This document shows positions 1-12,550 of a DNA stretch of 64,000 nucleotides, in pieces. The stretch comes from Dysidea avara (Eukaryota; Porifera; Demospongiae; Dictyoceratida; Dysideidae). The stretch covers positions 29,972,559 through 30,036,558 of the forward strand of contig NC_089281.1 of NCBI RefSeq assembly GCF_963678975.1, written 5' to 3'. The notes below the pieces were generated by a model. The model saw only the letters and a list, made by a program, of their open reading frames with translations. It was not told where the DNA came from and did not search any database. A program made the position numbers and the translations under genes. Position 1 is the first letter of the stretch. The number at the start of each line of letters is the position of its first letter.

Positions 1-258
1 TTACCTTATTGAGATTTCTTCTACATACAAAGTAGTCTACCTGTAGGAGGGAGGACATGTGATAATTTCATACAGTATTAACAAGAGTTAATTTATTATT
101 AACTCTTGGTATTAATTTTTGTAAAAAAATGCATCATTATAAAAAAGTGTCCATAGAATTCAGGTCTCCTTTCTGTAGAAAAAGACAAGTAAAAGAACTA
201 CAAAGCTGGCCCACAGGCTGGCTTTAGAGTATACAAATACAAAAAGAAGTGATATCTA

Positions 259-560
259 TACAAAAACAGCCAAGCTGTGGGAAAAGGGTGTGGCCTCCAG
301 GATGAAAAAAGATGTGAAATCAAAGGTGGCAGCCAAGAAATGGCTGTGATGGCAAAAATCTTAATAATGACAATTCAGGTGAATTTGGTGCTGAATCCTA
401 GGAGAAGAGAACACAAATTCACCTGAATTATTATTAAAATTTTTGCCATTAACCAACCATCACAGCCATTTCTTGGCCGCCACCTTTGATTTCACATCTT
501 TTTTCACACTGGCTTTTTTGGGGGGCCACACCCTTTTTTCACAGCTTGGCTGTTTTTGTA
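259..560. mobile_element. Foldback MITE-like element with TA flanks
   Basis: The left arm (about 259-390) is repeated in inverted orientation on the right (about 410-560). Both arms begin TACAAAAACAGCCAAGCTGT and both carry AAAGGTGGC, CCAAGAAATGGCTGTGATGG and AATTCAGGTGAATTTG. Only about 20 bp separates them, so transcripts would form one long hairpin. The element sits between TA dinucleotides (257-258 and 561-562), as in TA-targeting Tc1/mariner-type elements. No transposase frame is present. The arms differ mainly by short indels. Assignment to a superfamily is inference. Confidence 0.75.
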
Positions 561-1290
561 TAGAGAGCACACATTTTTTTGAGGAATTCAATATTATAGA
601 ATTTTCATTTGTAGGTCTATGAAATTATGAACTTTTACTATTAACTGCATAACCCAGAAAACTGGATTTAGTCTTAATAGATATGCGTGCCTTGCAAAAA
701 GTGCTGTAACTTTTGAAGCATTTGTCCTATGGCTATGCAATTTACTTGTAATGTCACAAGATTAAATGTACTCTAACACTAAATGGCGAGGGCAACACTA
801 GCCATGTAAACAACTTTCAGTAAGGAAACACGCAAACCCTTTACATGCCTTTATAAAATCCACAACTCAATGGTGGTTGTTCCCACCACCTTGCATCAAG
901 TTCCATTTAATTCACCATTAAAATTTCTATATATATATATATTATGACTCATGTGAGTAAACCCACAATCAAAATTAAAAATGTGGCTGAAACACGGAGA
1001 CATGACTTAATTGCTGTTGTTCATCACTTCACAACAAGTAAGCCACTATAGTTACAGTGTTCATTTAACCTTAGCCCAGTGAATAGACTTTTCGATCATT
1101 GGCTATAAGAATTAAGTTATCCCAGCTAATGTAGCCATGCTTGCTATATTGTGTAAACACGCATTCCAAAAAAGTTCTTTGTGGGTTTAAGGGTTTATAA
1201 CATGTACGACAATACTCATACCTGAATTTGTACATTAATGGAAATAAATAAATTTAGTAGAATTCTCATTTATAAAATTGAGATGAACAG
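561..1290. other. No gene seen
   Basis: AT-rich sequence without a supported exon. There is a short (AT)n run near 931-943. The stretch may be intergenic, or an intron of the gene whose last exon lies at 2265-2575. Confidence 0.4.
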
Positions 1291-1294
1291 TCAT

Positions 1295-1440
1295 AATAGC
1301 AGTGGCTCAGTGGTTAAGGATTTGGGTGTTCAGTATGTTGGTCCCTGGTTTGAACTCTGGGAAGTTTTTTTTTCAACATTTTCATGTACTTTTTAGCCCT
1401 GCGGTGACTGTTCTATTAGAGTATCTCAGCCCTGCATGTT
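1295..1440 (+). repeat. tRNA-derived SINE-like sequence
   Basis: The segment starting GCAGTGGCTCAGTGGTTAAG contains an A-box-like TGGCTCAGTGG. A B-box-like GGTTTGAACTC follows about 50 bp later, and then a T-run. This spacing matches a Pol III promoter of tRNA origin, as in SINE heads. The tail contains one copy of the dispersed motif GTGACTGTTCTATTAGAGTAT (1404-1424). The B box departs from consensus, so this is probably a degenerate SINE and not a functional tRNA. Confidence 0.4.
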
Positions 1441-2264
1441 TCAAATTGCATAGGACATAATATATAACCTGTTCAGGCTGTTGTAAAAATATATACACCA
1501 TCACTGATGTATCTGCACCATTTTCTCTCTTATGAAACCACAAAACTTCATACTTTTCAACATAAGCCTTTACAATGAATGAACCTTGGCATCTTGCTTG
1601 GAATGTACTACAAAGTGTCAGCTGCTTTTCAACCTGTGTTATTAATGGTGTTTAAATGTTATTAATGGTGTTTAAACTGGATACTGCGATTTGATTGGCT
1701 ATACCACTATAAGGTTAGTCACACAAGTACCATATGTTCGACGGCTATCATTGAAATCCTTCCCTTATGTGAGGGGCAGGTGGCACCATGTTTATTAGGT
1801 TGCACATAAGATGTTATATGCTGTAGCTGTTTGTATGTACACAAACACTATAGAAATAAGCTTCTCAATTTTTGTGCTGGAATAGTACTAAACCTTTCCA
1901 GAAATTGGAAGAGACTTCTTCTTTGATACCATTAATTCAATCTCGTTGCAAACATGAATAGGAAAGAGATTCCACTTGTTCATGTGTTAGTTAACTTCAA
2001 AGGGTAACAAAGCATAGTGCTGAAATGACTGACATCATTATAGTACTAATAATAATCAAATTGTCATACTTATAATTTTGAATATATTATCTTTTTTGGT
2101 AAAAGTATTTAATTAGATAGTATTTAAATTAAATCACTCAGTTTTCAAATCACACTTAATTTAAATATTGCTAAATACAAATAGACCCCAGGGGCTAGGC
2201 ATGTATATTTGCTGGAGATACTATTACATTTTTAGTGTTTGTTAACTGGTTGTTTTGTATGTAG

Positions 2265-2575
2265 ATTGTAACACACCTGATGATACAGCAAAATTACTGG
2301 CTAGAGACTTACTGGTGACTGCACTGGGACCTGTGTTTGATGTGGCCTATGGAAGGACACTGTTCTTAACTACTATTTTTGGACTGGCCGATATAGAAGA
2401 GCCCAAACAATTACTAAGCATGAATGAATTTCCAACTCTCTATGAACTGATTATCAGACGCTACAGTCTCCTACCATCAGTCTGCCCTGAATCAGTATTT
2501 GAAGTGTGTAATTCTGATGGTGATCAGTTTTTGTCAGAAGAGGAGATGATAGCTTGTGGGAGTACCCAAAGTTAA
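2265..2575 (+). CDS. Last exon of a secreted EF-hand-type protein, paralogue of the gene at 26.7-27.7 kb (partial)
   Basis: This exon begins after a clear acceptor (TTGTATGTAG) in phase 1 and reads about 103 residues to a TAA. It aligns along its whole length with the last exon of the minus-strand gene at 26676-26977. Both have an opening D-T/D-D-A/M-T-LLA block, a central LPSVC motif and a final CNSDGDQFLSEEEM-like segment that resembles a degenerate EF-hand loop. The entry phase is identical. Earlier exons (signal peptide, cysteine-rich domain) are not visible in 1-2264; they lie outside the window or were lost. Calcium binding by this C-terminal segment is doubtful because loop position 1 is Asn. 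Confidence 0.7.
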
Positions 2576-5500
2576 GTTGTGGAATAATTAACTGTGTGCT
2601 TTATACTTTGTTGTGACTCTTTATGCATATACTCTGAAACATTTAAAATCATTTTTAATGTATGTGTGTCTCTGTATTGTGATATTTCACCTACCAGAGA
2701 TCCTTGAAATTAAATTCCCTGGTTATACCAACTTGGCAAGCGTGTTGATCAATTTGTCTGATGGATTTTTACTGTGCATAAAGCAACCATGTGGTAGACC
2801 TGTAAGTCTAATCTTCTCACCCATAGTGCTAAGGACTTTTAACTTATCAGGTGATCATTAGAAATTTTATGTGGAAGCATTGGACATGCTCAAACAGATA
2901 AAATTAGTGTACTTGTACAATATTATAACTATTACAGAGAAGATGTTCCTTATTGTTGTGTAGCCAGACTACTTTTTTTTCTTTTGTGTGGGGGAAGGAA
3001 CTACCCGAGACTAACTATTGGTGGCTACTCTGTATGCATACACACAACACACACACACACATACCACTGACACAGTCAAACACACACACTATTGTCACAG
3101 CCCTAGATCTTGCAAGTGATTGTGGGATACAGACAACTATAGTATAGCCTTTCCACTTTTGGGAGTCCCCAGTTACCCTTGCCGCAAGTTTTGGTGTAGG
3201 ATAAAAAGATGGCGGTATATGTCATAGAGAAAGTTGTTGAATTTCATAGTGTGGTATATATACAGAAAGTAGTTGGAAAAGGAATCTATTTTAGAATATG
3301 GAATGCTTTGCTGTCAGCATGGACTGCATGTGCACCATCTTAAGGGTGCTGTAGAATGGTAGGTATTGACATCAACAAAAACATTTGACTTCAATATACA
3401 ATGTAGCAAGGTTTATCCAATCGACTTCATGTGGGGGACCAGGATGGAACTGGTTACAACACAACTGATTGCCAAATTTCATTGATAGGTCACATGGCAA
3501 GGCCGGAGGAGACGGTCCGGTTGGTCAGGCCTGAGCCGGACCAATAATCCGGAGTTGAACCAACTAGCTGACCAGCTCGAACTACATTACTCTCATGCAA
3601 TCTTTGGACGATCACATCTACATGTAGCTACGTACATTTTACAGATGTTATTGAAAATGCATGACACGAGTAGTTACCTAGTTTCTCAGCCTAACTAAAG
3701 CACAGAACTACATGTATAGTACCTCCAATTACCTTACAGTACAGCATAGCATTCGTATCGTTTCGTACAGAAATGATTGTGGGTTCTACATACAGTATCA
3801 CGTGTTGGCATTTATCACGTGTAAGGCAGGTGCCTTCTTTGATTCTAAACCAGCACACTTATATCACAATTCAATCTTCATAAAATAATCATTAGCACTT
3901 CTTGGCTTGTCTCTCTTGGCTTCTTTTACTGGGCGAAGGGCTGGCAGTGACAAACCAGATGACTCATTCCGCGGCAAGAAGCTGTACACCCATACATTAC
4001 ATGGTGGCCATCTGGATGAGATGTTGAGTAGAAATCACTCCCCACTCGTCCTGTCGAGATAATGAGCAAACTCAGTCTCATCCATATCGCGCCATTTTCG
4101 AATACTGATTGGTCTCGTGACTGTCCACCAGTATATTTACGTGATGATCCGTTCACTTCACTGATACAAACCAGTATAGTAATATTTTTGTAGCTGTGCA
4201 GCTTTTTATTGTAGCTGTGTGAATTCACTGTATAGTAATTATATCTAGCTATTAAAAGGGGGCCATGCTGCATGGGCTCCCTGTGAAATTTGGGGGGAAA
4301 GTTGCAAGTTGCTAGCTAGTTTTACTTTAAAATTTAGCATCAATTTTAAATTTTAAGGCATTTTCAAGCCTATAAATTGCAAAAATTCTGCAGCTCCTGG
4401 GGGTTGCACCCCCAGACCCCCCTTGAACTTCTAATTACTAGCTATAACTAAATGAACCATGCATACAGCAAGTTTCATGCTGTGCCCCCTGTATGTCAGG
4501 TCTACAATTATACATAGTATAGAAAGTCTGAAGAACAACAAATAGGCTTGAGCATGTTTATATATAGCTAGCTAGCAGTAAAATATCACTAAAATTGCAT
4601 ATCTGAGTGTCTAATTTTCAAAAATTTCCTGTGGGGGCATGCCCCCAGACCCCTCTAGAATGCTCATGCTTTGCACTTTGCAGAGTGTGCTTTGCACACT
4701 CTGCAACATGCAGCTCCTCTCTCATTGGCATGTATATATATAGTAGCAATTTCAACATTATAGTCAATGGCCTGACCAACTCAATTTTTCCTCCTCCGGC
4801 CCTGCATGGGTCAAATGCCTTCCTTGCAGTCTTCATTTGCACCTGATCGTTCTATTAGAGTAATATGTTAGCCGCATAAAATAGCTCATTGCCTGTTGTG
4901 ACTGGGCCAGACATGTCAAATATTTGACTCAACTATCAAATAGTTTATAGCCATGACATTTCCCACTGTTTGATATTCACAGGTAGTGTAGTCACTTCCC
5001 TGTGCATGGTTGCTGTAAATGGTGTTCATATACACATTAACTTATTGGACAGTAGTCATATACTATTCTGACTATTAAGACTACATACCAGCAGATGAAA
5101 ATGGCTACAAGTTGTCTTGCAATCACACAGAGACCCTTCCATGCCTTGTACCATCCTCCAACAATAGGCCATCTTGTATAACTCCTTGGTATAGATAACA
5201 CAAGAGATCCTCTACTCTTTGTGTCTATTAAGGATTATCATATTGAAGATGAGATTTTATTGTTTCTCTGAAAATGTTTGTTTATCACTTGCTATAGCTA
5301 CAGTCTCTTGTTGGTTGATTTTACTTTGTCCCGCTAAAAGAAAGTCTCCCAATGCCTCAAGCATCAAACATTATTGGGAATGAATACACAAAAACTGATA
5401 GTGTTGTAACTGATGATCGGATTGGTTGTTGGAAAAACTCAGCTCTAGGGTGGAGGGCCTTGAATGGAGTTATTGGTGGCAATAATGCTACAAATGTACA

Positions 5501-6052
5501 TTTAAGCAGTACAACATTGTAATGTAGGAGAATGCATTGCCAACTCAATACATTGTCAGACATTTAATACTCTATCAGATTGGCTATCTTGAAAATAGTA
5601 TCCAATATCAAATATCAGCAAAATCTCATATCAGTAAAACACTAATAACTGTTTAATTATATGTAATAGTTGGTAAGAAAAGCGTATGACTTCAAATCAA
5701 ATGATCAGGTGGACAGATTTCATGCACATCATAAGATTCTTAAAATTCCGCTACCTCCACCAGTTACTGTATATGCCAGATTTTAGAGGGACATAATATT
5801 TTTTGCATATCATCTAGTTGCTTAGCTGTGTGCATTGAAAATGGGATTACTCAAGGGTGTTATAGACAATCTTAAATGAGTGACAAGATCAAAACACTGA
5901 AATTCGTTCAACTGCAGGAACTACATACCTCAAAAATTCGTGCTTAACTATACGATAAATTTCTAAAGCATGCAATTTGAACCCAAACCACATTTGGAAA
6001 AAATATCAATAGAAAATATTAAATAACAAATCTACAGATTTACCTGCTAATT
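2576..6052. other. Intergenic stretch with repeat debris
   Basis: No convincing exon is seen. It holds a short CA-rich stretch (about 3043-3090), two GC-rich dispersed-repeat cores with CCCCCAGACCCC (about 4395-4425 and 4630-4660, minus orientation) and one 20-bp dispersed motif (about 4845-4862). Open frames of 60-115 codons here lack domain-like composition or supporting splice structure. The 3' UTR of the minus-strand ALG11 gene should lie just below 6053. Confidence 0.5.
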
Positions 6053-7669
6053 TTATACATTAAAAAGAGCTTCAGTTGCCCTAAGGAAATTAGTATGAAA
6101 ACATTCCACAGAAAATCGATGATTGACAGATGCTTGTGCGGTAGACACAACAGCCTCACGTTGTTCAAGACTCATCTCATAAACTATCAATAATTGTTCC
6201 ACAAAGCTGTCAACAGTATCAGCCAGTAAACCAGTCATTGCTCCTTTCCATTCCTTCACGATGTCCATCCGAGGTCCACCAGAATTGTGAGCAACTATGA
6301 CACAGCCAGCAGCCATACATTCAACTACTCCTATACCAAAATGTTCATTACTCATAACATGTAAGCCAGCAGTAGCCTTCTTTAACTCCTTCTTCAGTTC
6401 TTCAAATGGAATACCTGTTTTCCATTCAATGTTCTTCTTCTTGATACCCAATTGTATAGCATATTCCTTCAAAGTCACCAAATAGTGCTCATCTTCTTGG
6501 TTACGACAGCTCCCGATAAATACAAATACGACTGAGTCCTTGCGCTGTACATTCTCTAAAAGTTTTGCTAGAATGTTTATTTGCATTTCGTGATTCTTTT
6601 CTGGTCTAAACTGACCAACTGACACGACCCTAAATTGACCTTCCTTAGTTGGTGTTGCTGAAGCATACATAAATGCACTAGTATCACATGGTGGGTACAC
6701 AATAGATAGTCTCTTTGGGTTCCACAGCTGTTTAATGTGACCATGTGTCCAGGAAGAATTCACCATTACTACATCTGATCTGTTACCAACCAGAGAATAC
6801 AACATTGAAAACACCTTGTAATAGAACACCTTCAATTTAGTCATTATGATACTATTACTAATCCAGGCTGCATTGTTAAAAGCTTGTGTCTGATTTTCCA
6901 CCACCTTTAACATGTCTGTACTAATAGTCGGGTAGTGTACATAACAAGATGTCTTACATCGACCCAGCCACTTGAACAAGATCAAGTTAAAAGCTAATCC
7001 CGTTGTATCGATGAACACATTTGGTATGAAGGAGATTAATGCTTCAGCTCCCACCCACATCGATGTAATACTTTGTCCTAGTAAAGTAGAAAGTGGCCAT
7101 GTTTTGAGTTTTAAGACATTTGTTGAACGAAGGTGAATGAACTTAACTGGTCTCTTCAGTTGTATGTTAAAGTTCCTTCTAACCCCAGTGATGATTTTGT
7201 CATTGTCACCCTTAGAGTCAGCAGTATAAATAACACACTGGACAAAACTGTAACGATCCTGTAAGGCTTGGATACTGTTCCATAACACTCGCTCACCTCC
7301 ACCACCAGCTGAACAATAAGGATGAAGGAACCCAACTGTAACTTGATTGTCCTGCTGTTCCCACTGCTTCAACAACTTGTTCGTGTTACACCGTCCCACT
7401 ATGACTATAAAGATTGTAGTAAAGAGAATGACCGATATAAAAACAATCACAGTTATTGTCAACAATGATAGTCTCCATGGAGAAAATAGCAAACTAACGG
7501 TGTTCCAGAATCCCAAAATATAACAAAATGTTAAGAACAACCACACCAGGAACGCGACGATAAGTCCTGCAATAATCAACCTCGTATCAAAGTGATGGGC
7601 TTTATTTGGAATAGTGCCACTGATAGTTTTTCCTTTTCCTTTGCCCTTAATTCTCGGCATTATTACCAC
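6053..7669 (-). CDS. ALG11: GDP-Man:Man3GlcNAc2-PP-dolichol alpha-1,2-mannosyltransferase (ALG11)
   Basis: A single 538-codon exon. ALG11 adds the fourth and fifth mannoses to the dolichol-linked N-glycan precursor on the cytosolic face of the ER, using GDP-mannose. Residues about 31-55 and 66-92 are hydrophobic and should be membrane segments, as in the family. The hallmark block GFLHPYCSAGGGGERVLW lies at about 113-130. A GT4 C-terminal domain follows, with SVGQFRPEKNHE and the EHFGIGVVE nucleotide-sugar-binding motif (starting near residue 442), then NSGGPRMDIV. Length fits the family (about 490-540). The start is the first in-frame Met. The alternative start at Met4 would change little. 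The gene is intronless, unlike its multi-exon neighbours, and is divergent from the ZFAND4-like gene. Confidence 0.95.
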   Translation of the reverse strand: MVIMPRIKGKGKGKTISGTIPNKAHHFDTRLIIAGLIVAFLVWLFLTFCYILGFWNTVSLLFSPWRLSLLTITVIVFISVILFTTIFIVIVGRCNTNKLLKQWEQQDNQVTVGFLHPYCSAGGGGERVLWNSIQALQDRYSFVQCVIYTADSKGDNDKIITGVRRNFNIQLKRPVKFIHLRSTNVLKLKTWPLSTLLGQSITSMWVGAEALISFIPNVFIDTTGLAFNLILFKWLGRCKTSCYVHYPTISTDMLKVVENQTQAFNNAAWISNSIIMTKLKVFYYKVFSMLYSLVGNRSDVVMVNSSWTHGHIKQLWNPKRLSIVYPPCDTSAFMYASATPTKEGQFRVVSVGQFRPEKNHEMQINILAKLLENVQRKDSVVFVFIGSCRNQEDEHYLVTLKEYAIQLGIKKKNIEWKTGIPFEELKKELKKATAGLHVMSNEHFGIGVVECMAAGCVIVAHNSGGPRMDIVKEWKGAMTGLLADTVDSFVEQLLIVYEMSLEQREAVVSTAQASVNHRFSVECFHTNFLRATEALFNV

Positions 7670-7853
7670 TGTTGCTTGTTCTTTTTCATGAGGTGACAGG
7701 CAGGACGAAATTAACTAGAATCCAAATCGAAACTGAAAATTGCGCGAATACGTAAATGTATCACGAGATCTCCTTAACGACGACTCGGGGGTGCCGCCTG
7801 GGGCTGGGCCGCTACTGTTGATAGTTGTTTAGTGGGAGACCGTCCACGCGAAC
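7670..7853. promoter_or_regulatory. Shared bidirectional promoter region, ALG11 / ZFAND4-like
   Basis: Only 184 bp separate the two divergent start codons, so both promoters and 5' UTRs must lie here or overlap. The segment is more GC-rich than its surroundings (for example GACTCGGGGGTGCCGCC near 7783). It shows no obvious TATA box, as expected for housekeeping promoters. This is inference from layout. Confidence 0.5.
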
Positions 7854-10800
7854 ATGACCAACGAAGAAGACGAGATTAATATTACTATAGAGTCGCTTAC
7901 TGGAACCATCTACGAGTTGACAATTAGCGTATTCGAGACCATCCTAGCGATTAAGGCCAGAATACAGAGATTAGAGGGTAAGCGACTGGTAAATACTTCC
8001 ACTAATATCCATACTATTCCTTAATGATTATGTGAAGTTTGTAAGCTAGGTATCGTGAGAATAGCGTGTTAATTTGGAGGTGTATTACACGTGCACGTTT
8101 CACTCTTAATCGAACATCTTTTTAATCAGGTATCCCAGTGTTTCAGCAGCAGTTGGTGTACAAGGAGTCAGAGTTGCTTGATGACTTTTGCCTGCAGGAA
8201 TACAAGTATGAATAGTTGTTGATTTGTGGTTGATTGTTGTGTTGCAGTATACCAGCAGGAGCAAGGCTTCAGTTATTGTTGTCAATGAGAGGTGGACCCA
8301 TTCATGCCAGCAGAAGTTAGTGGAATGTCTGATTGATTTAGTAATTGTGTTTAATTGCATATTTATCATAGTGTACTTGGAAGATTCCTTTGATTTGGAT
8401 AGCAGGTATTGCAAATATTACAAAACACTAGGAACATAATTAACATGTGGTCTCTTTCAGGAATAATCTGTGGGATTCTGATAAGAGGGTTACATTAATA
8501 TTTCTAAAGCAAGTTCCATCATCAGTATTATCAGTAGTAGTTCATTGTGGTTGTTCCATTAGGGATGGTGAGATGGTACAAGTGTATGACCCAAGTGATG
8601 GAAATATGACACCTTGTACTGAATCACTAAGGTAAGCGTGAACCAGTGATAATATTAGTTTACTGGTGAGGTGTTTAATTTGATGGATTGGTAGAATTTG
8701 GTGTATCCACCAAATATATAATCCTGCCAATATCATATGCCAATGAATTCTCAATCTATTAACAGCCAGCCAATATACTTTATTGGTGAAATTGTCACTG
8801 TTTGTAATACCACTCCTAGGTGTCCCCTAGCAATCAATGAATGATTTCAAATTTTTTCTTTTTTTTCTCTTGTTAGTGGTTCTGCATATAATGCTTGTGA
8901 TGATGAGTGTGTGTCACTATCACAAGTGAGTTACTGTACTAACTGATGTGTACAATGTGATGAGGTGTGTTGCACAGCAAGAGAAAGATGACCAGCAGTC
9001 GATGATGAAGAAGGTACAAGAACTACGCAGAAAATTTCGCTTAGCACAGAAACGAAAACATGTGAGACCATGTTTGCAAGTCTGAACATGTGTGTTTATG
9101 TGATTTTTTCCATTCTAGGCTAAACCTGAAGAAGTGAACTTTCACAAGTAAGACTAATTCTTTAGATTGTGTGTACGTGTATATTGTTTGTGTTGTAGTA
9201 GGACAACATTGCCTTCTATCACTTGTAAAAAGTCAGACAGTGGTACTAGAAGAAAACACTCTATTAATAGAAAGTTACCAAAACTAGCAGCACTTAATCC
9301 TGATGATCAGCAATTCAACAGGTCAGCAATAGTTGCGTGAAGTAAACTTATGCATTTTTGTGTGCTGGACAAAATTTTATTCATCAAGTTAATAAGTGTG
9401 TGACAGCAAAAGTCATGAGATGAAAAATCTCACAATTCACAAAAAAAAAATTTCTAGATTGCATTTGTAGTGGTGGTTCTTAAGTGATATATAACCAACC
9501 GTAATGTTCTATTAGGTGGACCATCAGAGATTGTAGCTTGTCTCCATGTGTTAGACTATTAGTGAGGTTCATTAAATAGGAAAAACATTCATCAGGCTTA
9601 GTTATGTAATTGCAATGGTTTTATAATAAAGTTACAGATATGAGCTGTTTTGTGATGAGGTGTAGTTTGTGCCCACATGTCCTGTTTTCCTGGTAACGAA
9701 ATAATAATGTTGCTATTTTGCAGACTTTATTGTTAACAATTACTTTTATTATGGAAATATCAACATGGGTCATTGCACAATCAGTGTCCTTTGAATATTT
9801 GTGTGTTCAGACAAATTCCAATAATTTGGGTAAACGTAAATATTAAGATTGTGCATTTGTGTCCTCAATTTGGAGAATTTTTTCCATCAAAGCTGTAGAA
9901 GTGACAGTCTATCATCTTAATTAACTAATGTCTTGTCCAGGGGAGGTTGGAGGCACTCTAAGCGCCACATAAATATATTGCCCTGAATTGCATTCTGTTC
10001 TTTGTGACCCTCAATAGTCATAATACAAATTTGAAAAACGATGGGGTTGACTGGGGTTGATAAGATATTCAGATGGTGCTTCAAATAAGCTTCAAGGTGA
10101 TGGATGTAGTTTGTTTTGTAAAAGCGCTTGGTGATTGGGGTGAAATTAATAAGTTGTGGTTTGGTGTGTATAACTTCTCCCACTTGTGTATTCTATAATC
10201 AGAACAATGATACTTTATCAAATTAAACTGAGATCGATGTATAAACCTCTTCAATAAAACGAGTTTTGCATAATTTGTTTTAGGGGCACTTAAATTGTGT
10301 CCAACCTCCTTTGTCTCTTGTCATTGTTTTGACATGACGATCCTCAGAGTGGTTATTATTACCCTTGTTTAGATTGTTTGATCTCTTTATGCATTTCTCT
10401 GATGATAATTTGTTATAGGCAATCATTGCAGTGTAAGGAAGCCACACCTCTTGTGCAGAACAAAAACTTTACAAGGCCTCCATCTTGTGCTAGAAGACAT
10501 TTAGTATTTGATGCTGATCATGACGCACCTTTTAACAGCATTGACTCTGGTTTTGTTGATGAATACATTATACCTAAATCACGAGATGCTGGTGGCGAAG
10601 AGCAAGTAAAAACATTGTGTAATTTTGGCATTGTATGTGAGGTCTGTTGTTTTCCAGACTCACTTTGTTCATTCTGCTAGTAAAAAGTTACGTCGAGAAG
10701 AAGAAATTTTACTAGCTGACAGATTTGATCAGTTAACAATGTCTAGTAAAAAGCCAACTAGTAGAAGTCTGAACAGACGGAAAAACAAGAAAACAACAAC

Positions 10801-11254
10801 TGGCTATTCTACTAATAGTGGAAATGGTTAGCTGGTCAACATTTGGTAGTAAACACATTAGATGTTCTTGTATATTTAGGTGGACCATTTTTACCTCCAA
10901 TACATAGTATCAGAAAGCCAATATTTACGTCATTGGATGGTCACAGCTCCGCCAGCAATAAACTGGAATTTCCTAGTTTAACAGCAACAAACACAAGCTT
11001 ACATAACAAGAAAAGAAGGTGTACGATGTGTGGTAAGAAGACCAGAATAGCCGCAACATATACTTGCAGGTAAGTCAATTACTAGTGATAAATGATGTAA
11101 TTATGAACTGCTCCACAGGTGTGGGTCAACATTTTGTGCACTACATCGATACGCTGAAGAACATAATTGTTCATATGACTACAAGACTGAAGGCAGAAAC
11201 TTACTAACTCAAACCAACCCAGTTGTAACTGCCCCCAAACTACCAAAAATTTGA
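7854..11254 (+). CDS. ZFAND4: AN1-type zinc finger / ubiquitin-like domain protein (ZFAND4-like)
   Basis: A 13-exon model of about 480 residues: 7854-7977, 8130-8205, 8248-8315, 8372-8405, 8461-8631, 8877-8925, 8978-9061, 9119-9147, 9199-9321, 10419-10605, 10658-10826, 10880-11069 and about 11120-11254. All phases join without stops. Exons 1-3 encode an N-terminal ubiquitin-like fold, from ITIESLTGTIYELTISVFET through the LQLLLSMRGGPIH end typical of ZFAND4. The middle is basic and low in complexity. The last two exons encode an AN1 zinc finger: CTMCGKKTRIAATYTCRCGS followed by FCALHRYAEEHNC. The exact role is poorly known in animals; AN1/UBL proteins generally link to ubiquitin-proteasome handling. 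Introns are as short as 42 nt (8206-8247). The last-exon ends may be off by one base. Confidence 0.88.
9322..10418. other. 1.1-kb intron of the ZFAND4-like gene
   Basis: The only long intron of this gene; the others are 42-250 nt. AT-rich, with no transposon signature that I can name. The open frame on the minus strand at 9917-10183 has no recognisable features. Confidence 0.5.
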
Positions 11255-11412
11255 AATACACCCAGCTGGCATGGGCTGGATCTGTGCCGTATTTTTGCAT
11301 AACCCATGTTGTGTAGTGTGTGGACCTTGTGTTGTGGAGTTCACACCATTATCAATTCATGTTGAAACTAAGTAACAATTATATACAATAGGGAAATAAG
11401 GTCACTGTTGTG

Positions 11413-12550
11413 CTATAAAAAGAGCTTGGTGAGTTGTGCCTTTGTGTCATCTGGGCTTGTAACCGTGTGTCCGATAGTCCGTGAATCATTGAATATTTCA
11501 TAATCATTTCCACCCTATTAGGTAATATACACACGATGCTCTGTAGTTTATTATTATTGTATTTACTTGCTGCGTTTTGTCCCCAAAGAAGTGAATCTCT
11601 TTGTAACCTTCCTTTTCCACAAATTGGAGACAGAAGGTTTTGTCCCATCCAATAGGAAAGACATCGAAGCTGATCTGTCCCCCTGTCAGTGACTTTATAA
11701 CATTGTTTATCATACAGCTTGACTTACCTATGGAGTACTTCAGTCCCATGTCAGGGAATGCCTTTTCTAGAGCTTCAACAAACTTCACTCTAATACCATG
11801 TTCCTATAACAGGGTTGACAGGACACAATAGTATACACTCCATACCAGATTCTAATCCCCCTCCTCCGACATGATTACCTTATCATATTCAAAGAATTCC
11901 ATCCTCTCTTCTTGTGTGCAGTTCCTTCCAACTGGACACACGTTGATTAACCCATTCCTGAACTCTATGAATGTACCCCTGGAGAAACACAACCTCATTT
12001 GATCCATAACAGTTTACATGTGACTTGCCTTTTCTTGGGCAACTTCAAGTCTGCTGTGTATCGGAGACAGAAGTTGACAAAAGTTTGGATCTTCTCTTCT
12101 CCCATTGCTTTCTTAATGCTCTAAGGATTGTATACATACTGTAATTGTATATGTATAACACTGTGGTATGATATACCTGTATTGCAAGTAGTTCTCCACT
12201 CTTATAAGCTACCAATCCATTCTCGGAGAACACATAGTCATACATCTTGGTAACTATAATAGCAATACACATCGCTAAAATTTAACCCGCGAATACTTCA
12301 TACGATAGCTTACTGTCGTCCCCTCCCATCTGTTCTTGCATCTTGTCGTAGTCTGATCCACCAACTATTCCTATGACTACTTTCTTCTTAAGGTCCAGTA
12401 GGAATTCTTTCATTTCCGGAGTGATGACCTGTAGCCATACCATAGCAACTACCATCAGCTGAAGGTGATAATAGCATTAGTTACTTTTCTCGATGGAGTG
12501 AGAGTCCCGTCAACGTCAAACAAGCACAAAATCTTTCTATCATCAGCCAT
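11413..12550 (-). CDS. PMM2: Phosphomannomutase (PMM1/PMM2 family)
   Basis: An eight-exon model of 247 residues: 12550-12485, 12428-12314, 12253-12177, 12120-12029, 11978-11879, 11803-11728, 11682-11567 and 11514-11413. The enzyme converts mannose-6-phosphate to mannose-1-phosphate, feeding GDP-mannose for N-glycans and GPI anchors. The haloacid-dehalogenase nucleophile motif [12 protein letters not shown] starts near residue 8, with Asp12 and Asp14 visible. Further family blocks are [49 protein letters not shown] and HFFGDKT near the end. Length matches PMM2 (about 246). The intron after LPKKR uses a GC donor (AAAAG|GCAAGT at 12028). The intron at 11683-11727 is 45 nt and contains no in-frame stop. 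The choice between PMM1 and PMM2 is not secure; sponges may have a single gene. Confidence 0.93.

Noticed and set aside
1295..1380. A functional tRNA gene
   Set aside because: The cloverleaf cannot be completed by eye and the B box is off consensus; a SINE head is more likely.
3926..4273. 115-codon minus-strand open frame
   Set aside because: No domain-like content, no splice support, and overlaps a repeat-rich area.
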